Numbered from the stretch's first letter, positions 1 to 9,432 are shown. The stretch is 64,000 nt of DNA from Pontibacter harenae (GCF_020907245.1 NZ_JAJJWH010000006.1:1-64000), one strand, 5' to 3'. Made by a program: numbers and translations. The notes: generated by a model not told the origin, from the letters alone.

Positions 1-294
1 CGCGCCTACGATCCAGTGGCCATGAAAGAGGCATCGCACACGCTTGGCGACACGATCGAGTACGGCAAGGACGAGTACGAGACGCTGATAGACGCAGATG
101 CGCTGCTGCTTGTGACGGAGTGGCCAGAGTTCAGATCACCTAACTTCGCGGTGGTGAGCAAGCTGATGAAGGACAAGGTGGTGTTCGACGGCAGAAACAT
201 CTACGATGCGGCAGAGATGCACGAGAAGGGCTTCACCTACTACGGCATCGGTATAAAGCAGCAGGTTTCACAACAGTTAGACGCAGCAATATAA
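1..294 (+). CDS. UDP-glucose 6-dehydrogenase, C-terminal end (5' truncated by window edge)
   Basis: The reading frame is open from base 1 (RAYDPVAMKEA...), so only about the last 97 residues are present. This is the UDP-binding C-terminal domain of the UDP-glucose/GDP-mannose dehydrogenase family: YDPVA at the start, then ADALLLVTEWPEF and VVFDGRNIYD, a classic block of UDP-glucose 6-dehydrogenase. The enzyme oxidises UDP-glucose to UDP-glucuronate in the cytoplasm, and glucuronate is a common building block of capsules, which fits the polysaccharide genes that follow. Its codons are rich in G and C at third positions (many aag, ctg, gtg), in sharp contrast to the AT-rich wzx gene that starts 45 bp later, so it probably belongs to the host backbone and marks the edge of the glycan island. 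A GDP-mannose dehydrogenase is less likely. Confidence 0.9.
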   Translation, partial: RAYDPVAMKEASHTLGDTIEYGKDEYETLIDADALLLVTEWPEFRSPNFAVVSKLMKDKVVFDGRNIYDAAEMHEKGFTYYGIGIKQQVSQQLDAAI

Positions 295-338
295 AAAGAG
301 CATTGATAACAGGTGGAATAATGTAAAGCTTAGTTTTG

Positions 339-1916
339 ATGAAAGGAAGCAAAGGTAAAGTCTTAAAAGGGGTATCATTTTCATGGATAAAATTTGCTAC
401 TTCTATTGCATTCGGTATCATACTAACTCCATTGATATTTAAACTGCTTAACAAAAATGAAATAAATTACTGGTATTTATTTTTTTCTATTGGTTCTTTT
501 TTGCAAATGGCAGATTTAGGATTGGCTTCTGCTTTATCCAGGACAATAGCATATATAAATAACTCGAAAGAGGGTAATTCTGACTCTTCATTGGAAGTGT
601 ACAAAAGGTATACTTTAAAGCAGATATATTATACGGCCCTTCTTACCTTTCTTATATGTGTGATTATTATATTTTTTGTATCTGTTGTTGCTTTTAGCGT
701 CTTGGATAGTACTAATATTTCAATAATCACTATTGCTTATGTAGTGTATGGAGTTGGGGTTATATTAAATCTAATTAGTAATATACCATCTGCTTTTTTA
801 TCAGGGCTCGAAGATGTTGGTTATGATAATTTAGTCAAAGTATTAGCTCAAGTAGTTTATTTTATTTTAATAGTTACGTTTTTAGAACAGTTTCCTAACA
901 TATTATTTTTATCAGGACTATTTCTTTTGCAAAACTTAATACAGCTTTTGTTACTTCATATTACTTTGTATAAAAAGCATAAATTTATATTTAGTAGTAA
1001 TACTAAAGTTAAAAGCCTTTTTGCTTTTGAAGCGGCAAAAGAAATTTACAAAAATTCTATGCCGATGTTTATTAACCAGTTGGGGGGGTGGTTAACTAAT
1101 AGATCAGTTATATTTATTACAACTATTACAGTGGGAACAGCTTATATAGCAGACCTTTCTGTCCATCAACAGCTAATTTCCTATGGAGTAGCTATAGTTT
1201 CAGTAATCAATCAATCTGTAGGTCCTTTTATTGCAAAAAAGTATATAAAGGAGGGCCGTGTTGGTGTAATTCCTCTTTTTGAAAAAGTGGTTATTCTAGC
1301 CCTTTCTTTAATTACTGCGTTTGCACTTTTTGTGATTTTGGCAGGGAATGAAATATTGCAAATATGGATTGGGACTGGCCATTTTTTGGGAAATAGTGTA
1401 ATCACATTATTAGCAATTTCTGCTATTCTTGAGATACAGCATGCCGTATGCGGTAATTTTGTTTGGAACTTAGGGAAGTGGCCATTTAACTATTGGACAT
1501 TGGCGGCAGGAATTTTATCGATGGTTTTAGGCTATATTCTTGGTAATGCTTTTGGATTAGAGGGTTTAGTTTTTGCTTTTACTTTATCAAAGTTATTGAC
1601 TATAAATTGGTATGTAGTTTACTACTGTTTAAAAGAGCTAAATTACAATATTTTTAAATTCATTATAAACTACCCATTTATGATGCTTCTAATGATGAGT
1701 GTTATTATAGTGGTAGTGAAATTAACTAATTTGTTGTCCTTTTTTAATGAAAGTCCTTTAACATCGATAATAGTTATTTGTTTAATAGCAGCAATGTATT
1801 TATTTATAGTTCTTATAAAATATAAAGATAAGTTGTTGACAAAAAACATAAAGCTATCAAAGTTAATGGATGAGATAAAGACAAGAAGAAAAGCTGCCTA
1901 TATAAATGTTAAATGA
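339..1916 (+). CDS. Wzx-type polysaccharide flippase
   Basis: A 525-residue, very hydrophobic protein with about 12-14 predicted membrane segments, the layout of the MATE/MOP flippase superfamily (polysaccharide biosynthesis protein, O-antigen flippase). Wzx moves undecaprenyl-diphosphate-linked repeat units across the inner membrane. The N-terminus has a positively charged lead (MKGSKGKVLKG) before the first segment, and an FLQMADLGLASALSR stretch typical of this family follows segment 2. The ATG at 339 is preferred; a TTG directly before it (336) would add one residue. Its stop overlaps the start of the Wzy-like gene by 4 bp (ATGA), so the two are translationally coupled. Base composition is very AT-rich, as in the rest of the operon to 10472, which suggests horizontal acquisition. 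Confidence 0.87.
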   Translation: MKGSKGKVLKGVSFSWIKFATSIAFGIILTPLIFKLLNKNEINYWYLFFSIGSFLQMADLGLASALSRTIAYINNSKEGNSDSSLEVYKRYTLKQIYYTALLTFLICVIIIFFVSVVAFSVLDSTNISIITIAYVVYGVGVILNLISNIPSAFLSGLEDVGYDNLVKVLAQVVYFILIVTFLEQFPNILFLSGLFLLQNLIQLLLLHITLYKKHKFIFSSNTKVKSLFAFEAAKEIYKNSMPMFINQLGGWLTNRSVIFITTITVGTAYIADLSVHQQLISYGVAIVSVINQSVGPFIAKKYIKEGRVGVIPLFEKVVILALSLITAFALFVILAGNEILQIWIGTGHFLGNSVITLLAISAILEIQHAVCGNFVWNLGKWPFNYWTLAAGILSMVLGYILGNAFGLEGLVFAFTLSKLLTINWYVVYYCLKELNYNIFKFIINYPFMMLLMMSVIIVVVKLTNLLSFFNESPLTSIIVICLIAAMYLFIVLIKYKDKLLTKNIKLSKLMDEIKTRRKAAYINVK

Positions 1917-3172
1917 TAAAGTTAAAGCACATCCTTCTCTTATTATTCCTATTGTGGATTTTTGTTTTTGGTTTTTTTAATGGTCAAAGATTCAATAATG
2001 ACACGGTTACACGAGATTATGGAACTATACTAATTCTTAATATAATATTAATAGCTGTTATTTTATTTGTAAAGAAAATACAATTTAAAACAAGATTTCC
2101 TAACTTTAAATGGTATTATTTAATGCTATTTTCAGTTGTTGTATCTGTAGCTTTTAGGACACCATTTGGCTTCAATATAAATAATAGTTTTAATATGCTT
2201 TTTACGCAATTACTTATTTTGGGTTTATCGGCTATTACATGGAGGGTAAGTCTTAAAAAAGTGCTTGATGTAATGTTGCTTTTCATACATATAGCCTTGA
2301 TGCTTTGTTTGTATGTTCATATCAAAACAGGAGGAACGTTTGAGTTTGGTAACCATACTATGGCAGGAAGATTAGGAGGATTATTCTTTTTTGCAGATAC
2401 AGCAGCATTGGCGGGTTTTGGGCTTAACATTGCCTTTTATTTGTGGATGAAATATAGAACTAAAGTTAGCATAGTATCAGGGGGGGTGTTTTTGTTTTTT
2501 CTCATAATAGGTGATAGTAGGGCAGTAATGGGTGGTGTATTATTAGCATTTATTGTTCAGTACTATTTTTACCTTAAAGCAAAAAGAAAAAGTACCAAAA
2601 AGTTGATAATAATATCCTTAGTAACAATTCCTTTGTATAACTTATATAAGAGTCTTAATTCAGGAGGGGCAGATGTAGAAGGAGATTTTGAGTTTAGAAC
2701 CCAAATTTGGAGTGTAGCATTTGTCGGAATAAAAAATAAATTATGGACGGGTTATGGTGATTCTAAATATTATTTTTCTACAATAACGACACATATCACA
2801 GACTTTTATGAGCAACTCAGTGACCCTCATTCAAGCTATCTTGCTTTTGTATTACAATATGGTGTGATAGCATTTGTGGTTTTTATTATTTTTCTAGTGA
2901 AGACAATAAAATATGTTTATAAATATGTCAACCCAATAGATAAAGGAGTAACCTCATTTATTTTTTTTTGGATAGTTATAGGCTTGACAGGTGGGACCAT
3001 CTTTAACTTTAATTATACGCTTCTATCACTACTGTTTCAGTTTTCTATTTTTGGCATATGTTTACATCCAAACATAAGGACAAATATTCTAAAACTTAAG
3101 GATGAAAGTCTAGTTGCTAAAAAATATAATGAGAATGAGTCAGTACAAAGTTTATTGATAAAAAATTACTAA
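1913..3172 (+). CDS. Wzy-type O-antigen/capsule polymerase
   Basis: A 419-residue multi-spanning membrane protein with about 10-12 hydrophobic segments and one larger periplasmic loop in the C-terminal half (around GDSKYYFSTITTHITDFYEQ, then DPHSSYLAFVLQYG). The 'HSSYLAFVLQYG' motif after the long loop is characteristic of O-antigen ligase/polymerase (Wzy/WaaL) proteins, where the histidine region takes part in glycan transfer. Position directly after wzx, with a 4-bp overlap, supports polymerase over ligase. It would join flipped repeat units on the periplasmic side. Sequence conservation in this family is low, so the call rests on topology, motif and context. Confidence 0.8.
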   Translation: MIKLKHILLLLFLLWIFVFGFFNGQRFNNDTVTRDYGTILILNIILIAVILFVKKIQFKTRFPNFKWYYLMLFSVVVSVAFRTPFGFNINNSFNMLFTQLLILGLSAITWRVSLKKVLDVMLLFIHIALMLCLYVHIKTGGTFEFGNHTMAGRLGGLFFFADTAALAGFGLNIAFYLWMKYRTKVSIVSGGVFLFFLIIGDSRAVMGGVLLAFIVQYYFYLKAKRKSTKKLIIISLVTIPLYNLYKSLNSGGADVEGDFEFRTQIWSVAFVGIKNKLWTGYGDSKYYFSTITTHITDFYEQLSDPHSSYLAFVLQYGVIAFVVFIIFLVKTIKYVYKYVNPIDKGVTSFIFFWIVIGLTGGTIFNFNYTLLSLLFQFSIFGICLHPNIRTNILKLKDESLVAKKYNENESVQSLLIKNY

Positions 3173-3173
3173 T

Positions 3174-3896
3174 ATGAATAATCCAGTGGTCCTTTTAACA
3201 GGAACAATAGATCCACAAAATATGATCTTCACTAAAATCACTGATAAAGATTTTAGGAAAAATCAATATATTGACTCTATAAAATTTTGGCTGAAAGAAA
3301 CAAAATGCAAGATTATTTTTGTGGAAAACTCCAATAATGATATAAGTCCATACTTTGAAGATGCTCTTAATTCCTTCAGGCTTGAAATATTATGTTTTAA
3401 CGGAAATACTTATTCAAGGGAAGTTGGAAAAGGTTATGGGGAATTATTATGTATAGAATATGCTTTAAAAAATTCTAAAATTTTAAAAACATCTAATTTT
3501 GTATTCAAAATTACTGGGAGACATAAAGTTTTGAACTTTTTGCCTTTTTTTGAAAGATATGATAAAAATAAGGATTTAGATTTGCTTCTTGATTTCAATA
3601 AGAATTTAACCTTTTGCGACTCAAGGATTTTTGGCTTCACTCCTGTTTTCTTTTATGACTATTTATATAAATATAAAAATAGTCTTAATGATACTAATGG
3701 TGTTTATTTTGAACATATTTTAGCTAAAGCTTCATTGATAGCGATATCGCAAGGTCTTAAATATTTGCCTTTTCCAAGTTCCCCAAAAATCAAAGGTATA
3801 AGTGGTTCCAATAATATCAAGTACGATTTAAATAACTTTGAATTTTTTAAGAATTCGATAAAATTTAAACTTAAAAGTTATCTGATAGAGCAGTAG
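3174..3896 (+). CDS. Uncharacterised glycan-cluster protein, possible glycosyltransferase
   Basis: A 240-residue soluble protein that starts one base after the polymerase stop codon. I do not recognise a named Pfam domain. Visible features are an N-terminal beta strand VVLLTGTI (residues 5-12), IIFVENSNND (47-56), a glycine-rich GKGYGE (85-90), and a KITGRH stretch (112-117). ENS...GKGYGE...KITGR resembles small proteins seen in other O-antigen clusters, where they are annotated as possible glycosyltransferases, but I can see no DXD motif. There is no signal peptide or membrane segment, so a cytoplasmic role in repeat-unit assembly is the simplest inference. AT-rich like its neighbours. Confidence 0.6.
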   Translation: MNNPVVLLTGTIDPQNMIFTKITDKDFRKNQYIDSIKFWLKETKCKIIFVENSNNDISPYFEDALNSFRLEILCFNGNTYSREVGKGYGELLCIEYALKNSKILKTSNFVFKITGRHKVLNFLPFFERYDKNKDLDLLLDFNKNLTFCDSRIFGFTPVFFYDYLYKYKNSLNDTNGVYFEHILAKASLIAISQGLKYLPFPSSPKIKGISGSNNIKYDLNNFEFFKNSIKFKLKSYLIEQ

Positions 3897-3928
3897 ATTT
3901 TCTCAAATACAATTACACATAAATATAG

Positions 3929-4714
3929 ATGAATAGTTATCCATTAATAACAATTGTTACACCTTCCTACAATCAAGGTAAATTCATTGAAGAAACTATA
4001 TTGAGTGTCCTCAATCAAACTTATAAAAACATCCAATATATTATTGTTGATGGTGGATCAACGGATAATACAATGGACATAGTGAATAAATATAAAAATA
4101 AAATCGATATAATAATTCATGAAAAAGATAAAGGCCAGTCTGATGCAATAAACAAAGGATTTAAATTATCAAAAGGAGAATTAGTAGGTTGGATAAATTC
4201 TGATGATATTCTTTACCCAACCTGTGTAGAAGAAATTGTGCAGCTTTATAAACAAAAGCCCAATGGGGCTATATTTTATTGTTCAAAGCTGAATTTGATA
4301 AACTCAGAATCAGAATTAGTACGAACAATTGAGATTAATATACCTAATAGGAGACATTTACTAAATCAAAAGTACAGTGTTATTCAACAAGGCTCTTTCT
4401 ATAATAGGGAAAGTTTAGTTGCTGTAGGTTTCCTTAATCAGGATATTCACTACTGTATGGATCTTGATTTATGGTTAAGACTCCTGAATAAAGGTACTAT
4501 TCATGCATATGATCGTTGCCCATTGAGTGCATTCCGCATTTGGGAAGATACAAAAACATCAACAGGGAATATAAAATTTTTAAAGAATATTAGGGAGGTG
4601 TTATTAATTAATGGAGCAACAAAACTGTCTAGAGCAGTTTGGTTAACGCATTGGTATGAGTTGAAATTTAATATCAAGACTATACTTATAAAGACCAATA
4701 TAATTTCTGTTTAG
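3929..4714 (+). CDS. Glycosyltransferase family 2 (GT-A fold)
   Basis: 261 residues with the standard GT2 layout: TIVTPSYNQGKFIEETI at residues 8-24, the nucleotide-binding VDGGSTDNT at 40-48, and the metal-binding SDD triad at 91-93 (GWINSDDILYPT). A QQGSFYNRESL block and a MDLDLWLRL acceptor-side motif follow, as in WcaA-like enzymes. It transfers a sugar from a nucleotide-sugar donor to the lipid-linked repeat unit on the cytoplasmic face; donor and acceptor cannot be told from sequence. The stop codon abuts the ATG of the next gene with no spacer (4714/4715), so it is part of the same transcript. Confidence 0.92.
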   Translation: MNSYPLITIVTPSYNQGKFIEETILSVLNQTYKNIQYIIVDGGSTDNTMDIVNKYKNKIDIIIHEKDKGQSDAINKGFKLSKGELVGWINSDDILYPTCVEEIVQLYKQKPNGAIFYCSKLNLINSESELVRTIEINIPNRRHLLNQKYSVIQQGSFYNRESLVAVGFLNQDIHYCMDLDLWLRLLNKGTIHAYDRCPLSAFRIWEDTKTSTGNIKFLKNIREVLLINGATKLSRAVWLTHWYELKFNIKTILIKTNIISV

Positions 4715-5265
4715 ATGATTCAGAAGCTAATCTTATCAGACCTATACCGATATACAGGTAAATACTCATTTAGTGTTTTCATCAAAACTTACTTTAGGAT
4801 TCCTGGCTTTAGGTTTATGGTCTGGCACCGCATAGCCGCAAGAGCTAAAGCTTTAGGTTTGATATTTTATCTTTTACCATGGCTTTACCATAGTAGGCTA
4901 AAGTATAAGTTTGGCATGGATATCCCTCCAGAAACTAAAATAGGTAAAGGATTTTATATCGGTCACTTTGGGGGTATAGTAATAAGCTCTATGGCTGTCA
5001 TAGGTGAAAACTGTAACGTCTCCCAAGGAGTAACTATAGGACTTTCAAGTAGAGGTAAAAAAAAGGTTATCCAACAATAGGGGATAGATGTTATATAGGG
5101 CCTGGAGCCAAAATCGTAGGCAATGTTAAGATAGGAAATGATGTTGCCATAGGAGCTAATGCTGTTGTTTTAGATGATGTACCTGACAAAGCAGTAGTAG
5201 CAGGTATTCCGGCGAAAACAGTTTCTTTTAATGGCTCAAATGGCTATATATTGAATCAAATCTAA
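4715..5265 (+). pseudogene. Serine O-acetyltransferase-like hexapeptide transferase, frameshifted at an A8 tract
   Basis: Two frames together encode one left-handed beta-helix acyltransferase of about 183 residues. The first (4715-5080) carries the N-terminal helical part (FRFMVWHRIAARAKALG) and the first hexapeptide coils (IGKGFYIGHFGGIVI, IGENCNVSQGVTIG), then runs into a stop after 121 residues. The second, from GGT at 5065 to TAA at 5263-5265, continues exactly as the family does (GYPTIGDRCYIGPGAKI, ...VAIGANAVVLDDVPD, AGIPAKTV). The break lies in eight consecutive A bases at 5057-5064 followed by G. The zero-frame codons read A AAA AAG, a known -1 slippery heptamer, and a -1 slip there would restore GKKKGYPTIGD. 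It may be a pseudogene, a sequencing error, a phase-variable tract, or a programmed frameshift. Likely role if intact: O-acetylation of a glycan. Confidence 0.85.
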
Positions 5266-5324
5266 GTTTCATGTAAGTAAAAGCAATACAAAGTAAAACT
5301 CAAAATATTTTAAATTATTACACT

Positions 5325-5900
5325 ATGATATTCAGTCTAATAGTACAGAAGTTGGGAGGGTACTATTTATTAAAGCAAAAGCACAATAACTCTAAAGTTA
5401 AGATTATAAAAAGTGTACTTGAATTTGTTAATAAAGGGTTCCTACATGAAACTAATGCTTACCTGCCCCTCAATTGTAAAATTGAAGGGCCAATAAACTT
5501 TATACATGGAACTTACGGGGTTTTTATAAGTGGAGGTGCAAAAATTGGTAAAAACTGTACCATATATCAACAAGTAACAATTGGTTCAAATATGTTGATA
5601 GATTCCAAAGGTTTAGGTAGTCCTACAATAGGAGATAATTGCATATTAGGTGCAGGCGCAAAGGTAATAGGAAACATAAAAATAGGTAACAATTGTAGAA
5701 TTGGTGCAAATGCAGTTGTAGTTAAGGATCTACCAGATAATAGTGTTTATGTATTAGGTCCTCCAATTGTAAGAGTAAAGCAGCACCTAGAAAATAAAAT
5801 CTATCAATTTAGCAAAAGAGGATGGGGTTACAGAGAAAATGGAAATTTTGTGTTAGAAGACAAAGAGTCTAAAATTAGAGCTTTAGAAGCGTTAAATTAA
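5325..5900 (+). CDS. Serine O-acetyltransferase-like hexapeptide acyltransferase
   Basis: A 191-residue acyltransferase of the left-handed beta-helix superfamily. The hexapeptide coils are easy to see: ISGGAKIGKNCTIYQQVTIG, then PTIGDNCILGAGAKVIG, IKIGNNCRIGANAVVVKDLPD and VLGPPIVRVK. The N-terminal ~50 residues are helical and divergent, and a C-terminal tail of about 40 residues follows the helix. It would acetylate a sugar hydroxyl using acetyl-CoA in the cytoplasm, which fits an O-acetylated polysaccharide; true serine acetyltransferase (cysteine synthesis) is unlikely given the location. It lies 59 bp after the related frameshifted gene, so the locus once had, or still has, two acetyltransferases. 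Confidence 0.85.
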   Translation: MIFSLIVQKLGGYYLLKQKHNNSKVKIIKSVLEFVNKGFLHETNAYLPLNCKIEGPINFIHGTYGVFISGGAKIGKNCTIYQQVTIGSNMLIDSKGLGSPTIGDNCILGAGAKVIGNIKIGNNCRIGANAVVVKDLPDNSVYVLGPPIVRVKQHLENKIYQFSKRGWGYRENGNFVLEDKESKIRALEALN

Positions 5901-5929
5901 AATACTCTGATAACATATTAAAGTTGATA

Positions 5930-6979
5930 ATGTCACAGAAAATAATACATATTTTATTTGATTTCAATGTTGGTGGAACAGAAAATATGCTTGTTGATAT
6001 CATAAATGAACAGGCTAAGAGCAATAATGTGGTATTAGTTATAGTTAATAATCAATTTGATGCTAATCTTATTGGAAAAATAAAATTAGCAAAGGTTCAT
6101 TGTATCAATAGAGTACCAAAGAGTAGGAACCTTTATAAAATTTTACAATTAAACTACCTTGTTTTTAGCTTAAAGCCCGATGTTATTCATTTCCACAATT
6201 ACAATGGAATTAAATTAATAAAAACAAAAACGAAAGCTCTAAAATGCCTAACAATCCATGATGTCAACGTGCCTCTTCAATATTTGAAATGGCATGATAA
6301 AGTAATTGCAATATCTAAAGCCGTTAAAAAAGATGTCTTGCTAAGAGCTAATACGGAAGTAAAGGTAATTTATAACGGTATAGCAACTAATGAAGTAGGA
6401 AAAAGAAAAGCTAGAGATCTAATAGAAAATAAGTTTAAAATCATACAGGTAAGCAGATTAGAACACAAGAAGAAAGGTCAAGATATTCTACTTAAAGCCG
6501 TTGCGAATCTTGTTCATGAAAAAGGAATAAAGAATATCGCACTAGATTTCATAGGAGCAGGAAGCTCTCTTCCATATTTGGAATCACTAATTACAGAGCT
6601 TAAACTAGAAGATAATGTCAACTTCTTGGGGTTAAAAGACAGAGAATTTATTTACAAAAATCTTAAGAACTATGATTTAGCTGTGCAACCTTCTGTATAC
6701 GAAGGTTTTGGATTGACTGTAGTAGAAGCAATGGCTGCTAGATTAAACATACTAGTTTCGGATATAGATGGACCTATGGAAGTAATTAATCATGGGCAAT
6801 ATGGGTACTTCTTCGAAAATGGTAACATCCTCGATTGTAGTTCTAAATTAGAGGAAATAATACACAATAAGGTAACAAAACAAAACATTGATCTTATTGA
6901 ATCTGCTTATCTCTATGCTAAAGAAAACTTTGACATCAAAAAAACTGCTTTAAAATATCTAGAAGAGTACTCAATTTAG
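5930..6979 (+). CDS. Glycosyltransferase family 4 (GT-B fold)
   Basis: A 349-residue GT4 enzyme. The N-terminal domain starts with ILFDFNVGGTENMLVDI, the acceptor-side glycine loop of this family, and contains KPDVIHFHNYNG. The C-terminal donor domain has VSRLEHKKKGQDILLKAV and the E-x7-E motif (SVYEGFGLTVVEAM, roughly residues 255-268) that contacts the nucleotide-sugar. No membrane segment. ATG at 5930 is preferred to TTG at 5924, which would add two residues. Separated from the next GT4 gene by 4 bp. Confidence 0.92.
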   Translation: MSQKIIHILFDFNVGGTENMLVDIINEQAKSNNVVLVIVNNQFDANLIGKIKLAKVHCINRVPKSRNLYKILQLNYLVFSLKPDVIHFHNYNGIKLIKTKTKALKCLTIHDVNVPLQYLKWHDKVIAISKAVKKDVLLRANTEVKVIYNGIATNEVGKRKARDLIENKFKIIQVSRLEHKKKGQDILLKAVANLVHEKGIKNIALDFIGAGSSLPYLESLITELKLEDNVNFLGLKDREFIYKNLKNYDLAVQPSVYEGFGLTVVEAMAARLNILVSDIDGPMEVINHGQYGYFFENGNILDCSSKLEEIIHNKVTKQNIDLIESAYLYAKENFDIKKTALKYLEEYSI

Positions 6980-6983
6980 AGAA

Positions 6984-8054
6984 ATGAACCCAGAATTAGC
7001 AAGTAAAGTGTTAGTGGTTGGACCACAATACAAAAACCATAGAGGGGGAATAGGAGCTGTAATTGATAGCTACAGTAAGTGTGTTAAGCCCTTTAATTTT
7101 GTTTCGACATACAAGCCTTTAAGTAAATATTTAGTTCCTCTGTATTCTCTTAAACAGATCATTATATTATGTATGTATTTGTTTAAAAATCCTTCAATTA
7201 AGATAGTACATATTCACGGGGCCTCAAGAGGGAGCTTTTTTAGGAAGTACATTATCTTTTTATTTTCAAAGTACATTTTTAATAAAAAAACTATTTACCA
7301 TATACATGGTGCTGAATTTCATATTTTTTATGAAAATTCAAATCTAATTACTAAGAACTTGGTAAAAAATATATTTGAACATACAGATAAGGTGATTTGC
7401 TTATCCACATGGTGGTGTAGTTATTTTTTAAAACATTTTAATCCAAAATCTATAAGTGTACTACCAAATATTATTGAGAAAATTGATAGCCAAAAAAAAG
7501 ATAATCACAATAACAAAAGAATAATTTTTTTATTCTTAGGAAGAGTTGGTAAACGTAAGGGCATTTACGATTTGATTGATGTGATCAGTTCTTTAGCCAA
7601 GCTTAATACTCCCCCATTTGAAGTTTGGATAGGGGGAGATGGAGAAATAGATATTCTAGAAAAAATAATAGCTAAAGAAGGATTGCACCAACTAGTTAAA
7701 TATTTAGGATGGGTAACAGGAGAAAAAAAAAGAGAGGTATTAGCTAAAGCTGATGTTTATGTTCTTCCTTCTTATAATGAAGGGCTTCCTGTTTCAATTT
7801 TGGAAGCAATGAATTACGAATTACCTATAATATCCACGAACGTTGGAGGAATTTCTGAATTAGTTAAACCACACAAAAATGGCTTTTTGATAAATCCTGG
7901 TGATAAAGATGCTTTACAGGAGGCAATGCTTTACTTTCTAAATAACTCTGATAAAGTTGCAAAATTCGGAGGAGAATCTAAGCAAATGATAAAATCCTAT
8001 TATCCTGAGAAAGTAGTTGATCAGTTAGGTGATTTTTATAAGGAACTATTGTAA
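6984..8054 (+). CDS. Glycosyltransferase family 4 (GT-B fold)
   Basis: 356 residues. The N-terminal half carries GPQYKNHRGGIGAVID (13-28), the glycine-rich loop of GT4 enzymes, and KIVHIHGAS; the C-terminal half has FLFLGRVGKRKGIYDLIDV (182-200), the donor-site strand VWIGGDGE, and LPSYNEGLPVSILEAM (261-276) with the two conserved glutamates E266 and E274. Two HIHGA repeats (77-80, 107-110) are typical of this subfamily. It follows the previous GT4 gene by 4 bp and probably adds a different residue of the repeat unit. Confidence 0.92.
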   Translation: MNPELASKVLVVGPQYKNHRGGIGAVIDSYSKCVKPFNFVSTYKPLSKYLVPLYSLKQIIILCMYLFKNPSIKIVHIHGASRGSFFRKYIIFLFSKYIFNKKTIYHIHGAEFHIFYENSNLITKNLVKNIFEHTDKVICLSTWWCSYFLKHFNPKSISVLPNIIEKIDSQKKDNHNNKRIIFLFLGRVGKRKGIYDLIDVISSLAKLNTPPFEVWIGGDGEIDILEKIIAKEGLHQLVKYLGWVTGEKKREVLAKADVYVLPSYNEGLPVSILEAMNYELPIISTNVGGISELVKPHKNGFLINPGDKDALQEAMLYFLNNSDKVAKFGGESKQMIKSYYPEKVVDQLGDFYKELL

Positions 8055-8067
8055 AGACTTACTTCTA

Positions 8068-9354
8068 ATGACACTTGCACTAAACAATAAAGTAAGAATT
8101 CGAATATTAGATTTGGCTCGACAAACAAATCAATATAAATTATTTAATCAATATTTAAAGAATCAATATATATATAATAAAGAAGAAATTGAATTATATC
8201 AAAAAAAGAAATTTAAAGAAATATTTAAACATCACTTCGAAAACAACGAGTCTTATAGAACTCATTTAAGAAGCATGGGATTTAATGGAAGTAGTTCGAG
8301 TGAAATTGATAAAATTCCTATTATTTCTAAGAGCTTCTTCAAGAACAACTTGAATAATCACTTTATTTCTAGTCTAGTACACACAACAAAGTATTCAGGG
8401 GGAACTACTGGAAGTCCATTAGCTATTCACTTAAGTCAGGAATCAATAGATAATTTCTGGCCAGCTATATGGCGAGCGTTTGATGTATACGGTGTAGAAC
8501 CCTGCGATAAAATAATGATGATAGCTGGACCTTCTCTATTAAATAAAAGAACATTAAAACGCAAAATTTATGATTTGGTCTCTAATTTTGAAGTTGTATC
8601 GGCTTTTGATTTAAGTTCTGATGTACTTTATAATGCTTATAAGACTTTACTGAAAAGAGACATAAAAGCAATATATGGCTACACTTCATCTGTACTTGTT
8701 TTTTTGAATTTTCTGAAGGATAACAATTATCGTTTGGACTTAAAGTGCATCTTTACCACTTCTGAAACTTTTATTCCAAAAGTTAGAGTTCTGGCTAAAG
8801 AGTATTGTAATTGTGATGTGATAGATACTTATGGTGCGAAAGATGGGGGAGTTGCAGCCTTTGAATGCAACTTTCACCACGGGTATCATCTTAATTTTGA
8901 AAATAGTTTAGTTGAGATAATTGATAACAAAATAATTTGCACTGATTTACTGAATAGAGCGTCTCCATTTATCAGATATGAAGTAGGAGACTATACAACG
9001 AGTGATAAAGTAATCACTGAAAAATGTGAATGTGGAAGGAGTCTGTTTCGAATTGAGTCTATAGCTGGCAGAGTTAATGATCATGTTATAGATATTGATG
9101 GCAATGTTGTTCATTCTGAATTCTTTAGTCACCTTTTTGTTGAGGACGCTCTGATTGATCAGTACCAAATTTTATATTCTAATCAGGAAATTGTTATTAA
9201 TATGATAACCTCAGCGATGGTTTCAGAAGAGCAGTTTTACAAAAGTTATGGACTTATGTTGTCTAAGAGATTTAAGATGCCCTTTAGAATAGTAGTTAAT
9301 CAGGAGATAATTACTCTACCTAATGCTAAAATTCCTATCATTGTTAAGGCTTGA
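8068..9354 (+). CDS. CapK/PaaK-like adenylate-forming protein
   Basis: 428 residues from the ATG at 8068; a GTG further upstream (8029) would overlap the preceding gene by 26 bp and adds a non-conserved lead. The protein matches the phenylacetate-CoA ligase/CapK superfamily: an AMP-binding P-loop YSGGTTGSP at 109-117, then IYGYTSSVLVFLNFL, the adenylate-interacting DTYGAKDGG, a cysteine pair KCECGRS and RIESIAGRVNDHV. CapK-type proteins are common in capsule and O-antigen clusters, but their reaction is not settled; activation of an acyl or amino-acid group that decorates the glycan is the usual proposal. It starts 13 bp after the GT4 stop. Confidence 0.82.
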   Translation: MTLALNNKVRIRILDLARQTNQYKLFNQYLKNQYIYNKEEIELYQKKKFKEIFKHHFENNESYRTHLRSMGFNGSSSSEIDKIPIISKSFFKNNLNNHFISSLVHTTKYSGGTTGSPLAIHLSQESIDNFWPAIWRAFDVYGVEPCDKIMMIAGPSLLNKRTLKRKIYDLVSNFEVVSAFDLSSDVLYNAYKTLLKRDIKAIYGYTSSVLVFLNFLKDNNYRLDLKCIFTTSETFIPKVRVLAKEYCNCDVIDTYGAKDGGVAAFECNFHHGYHLNFENSLVEIIDNKIICTDLLNRASPFIRYEVGDYTTSDKVITEKCECGRSLFRIESIAGRVNDHVIDIDGNVVHSEFFSHLFVEDALIDQYQILYSNQEIVINMITSAMVSEEQFYKSYGLMLSKRFKMPFRIVVNQEIITLPNAKIPIIVKA

Positions 9355-9432
9355 GTATTTAATGTTTAATCTTCAATCTTCAATCAAAATAGAATTCTTG
9401 CATTTAATAGATTTTAAAGTAATTTACATACT

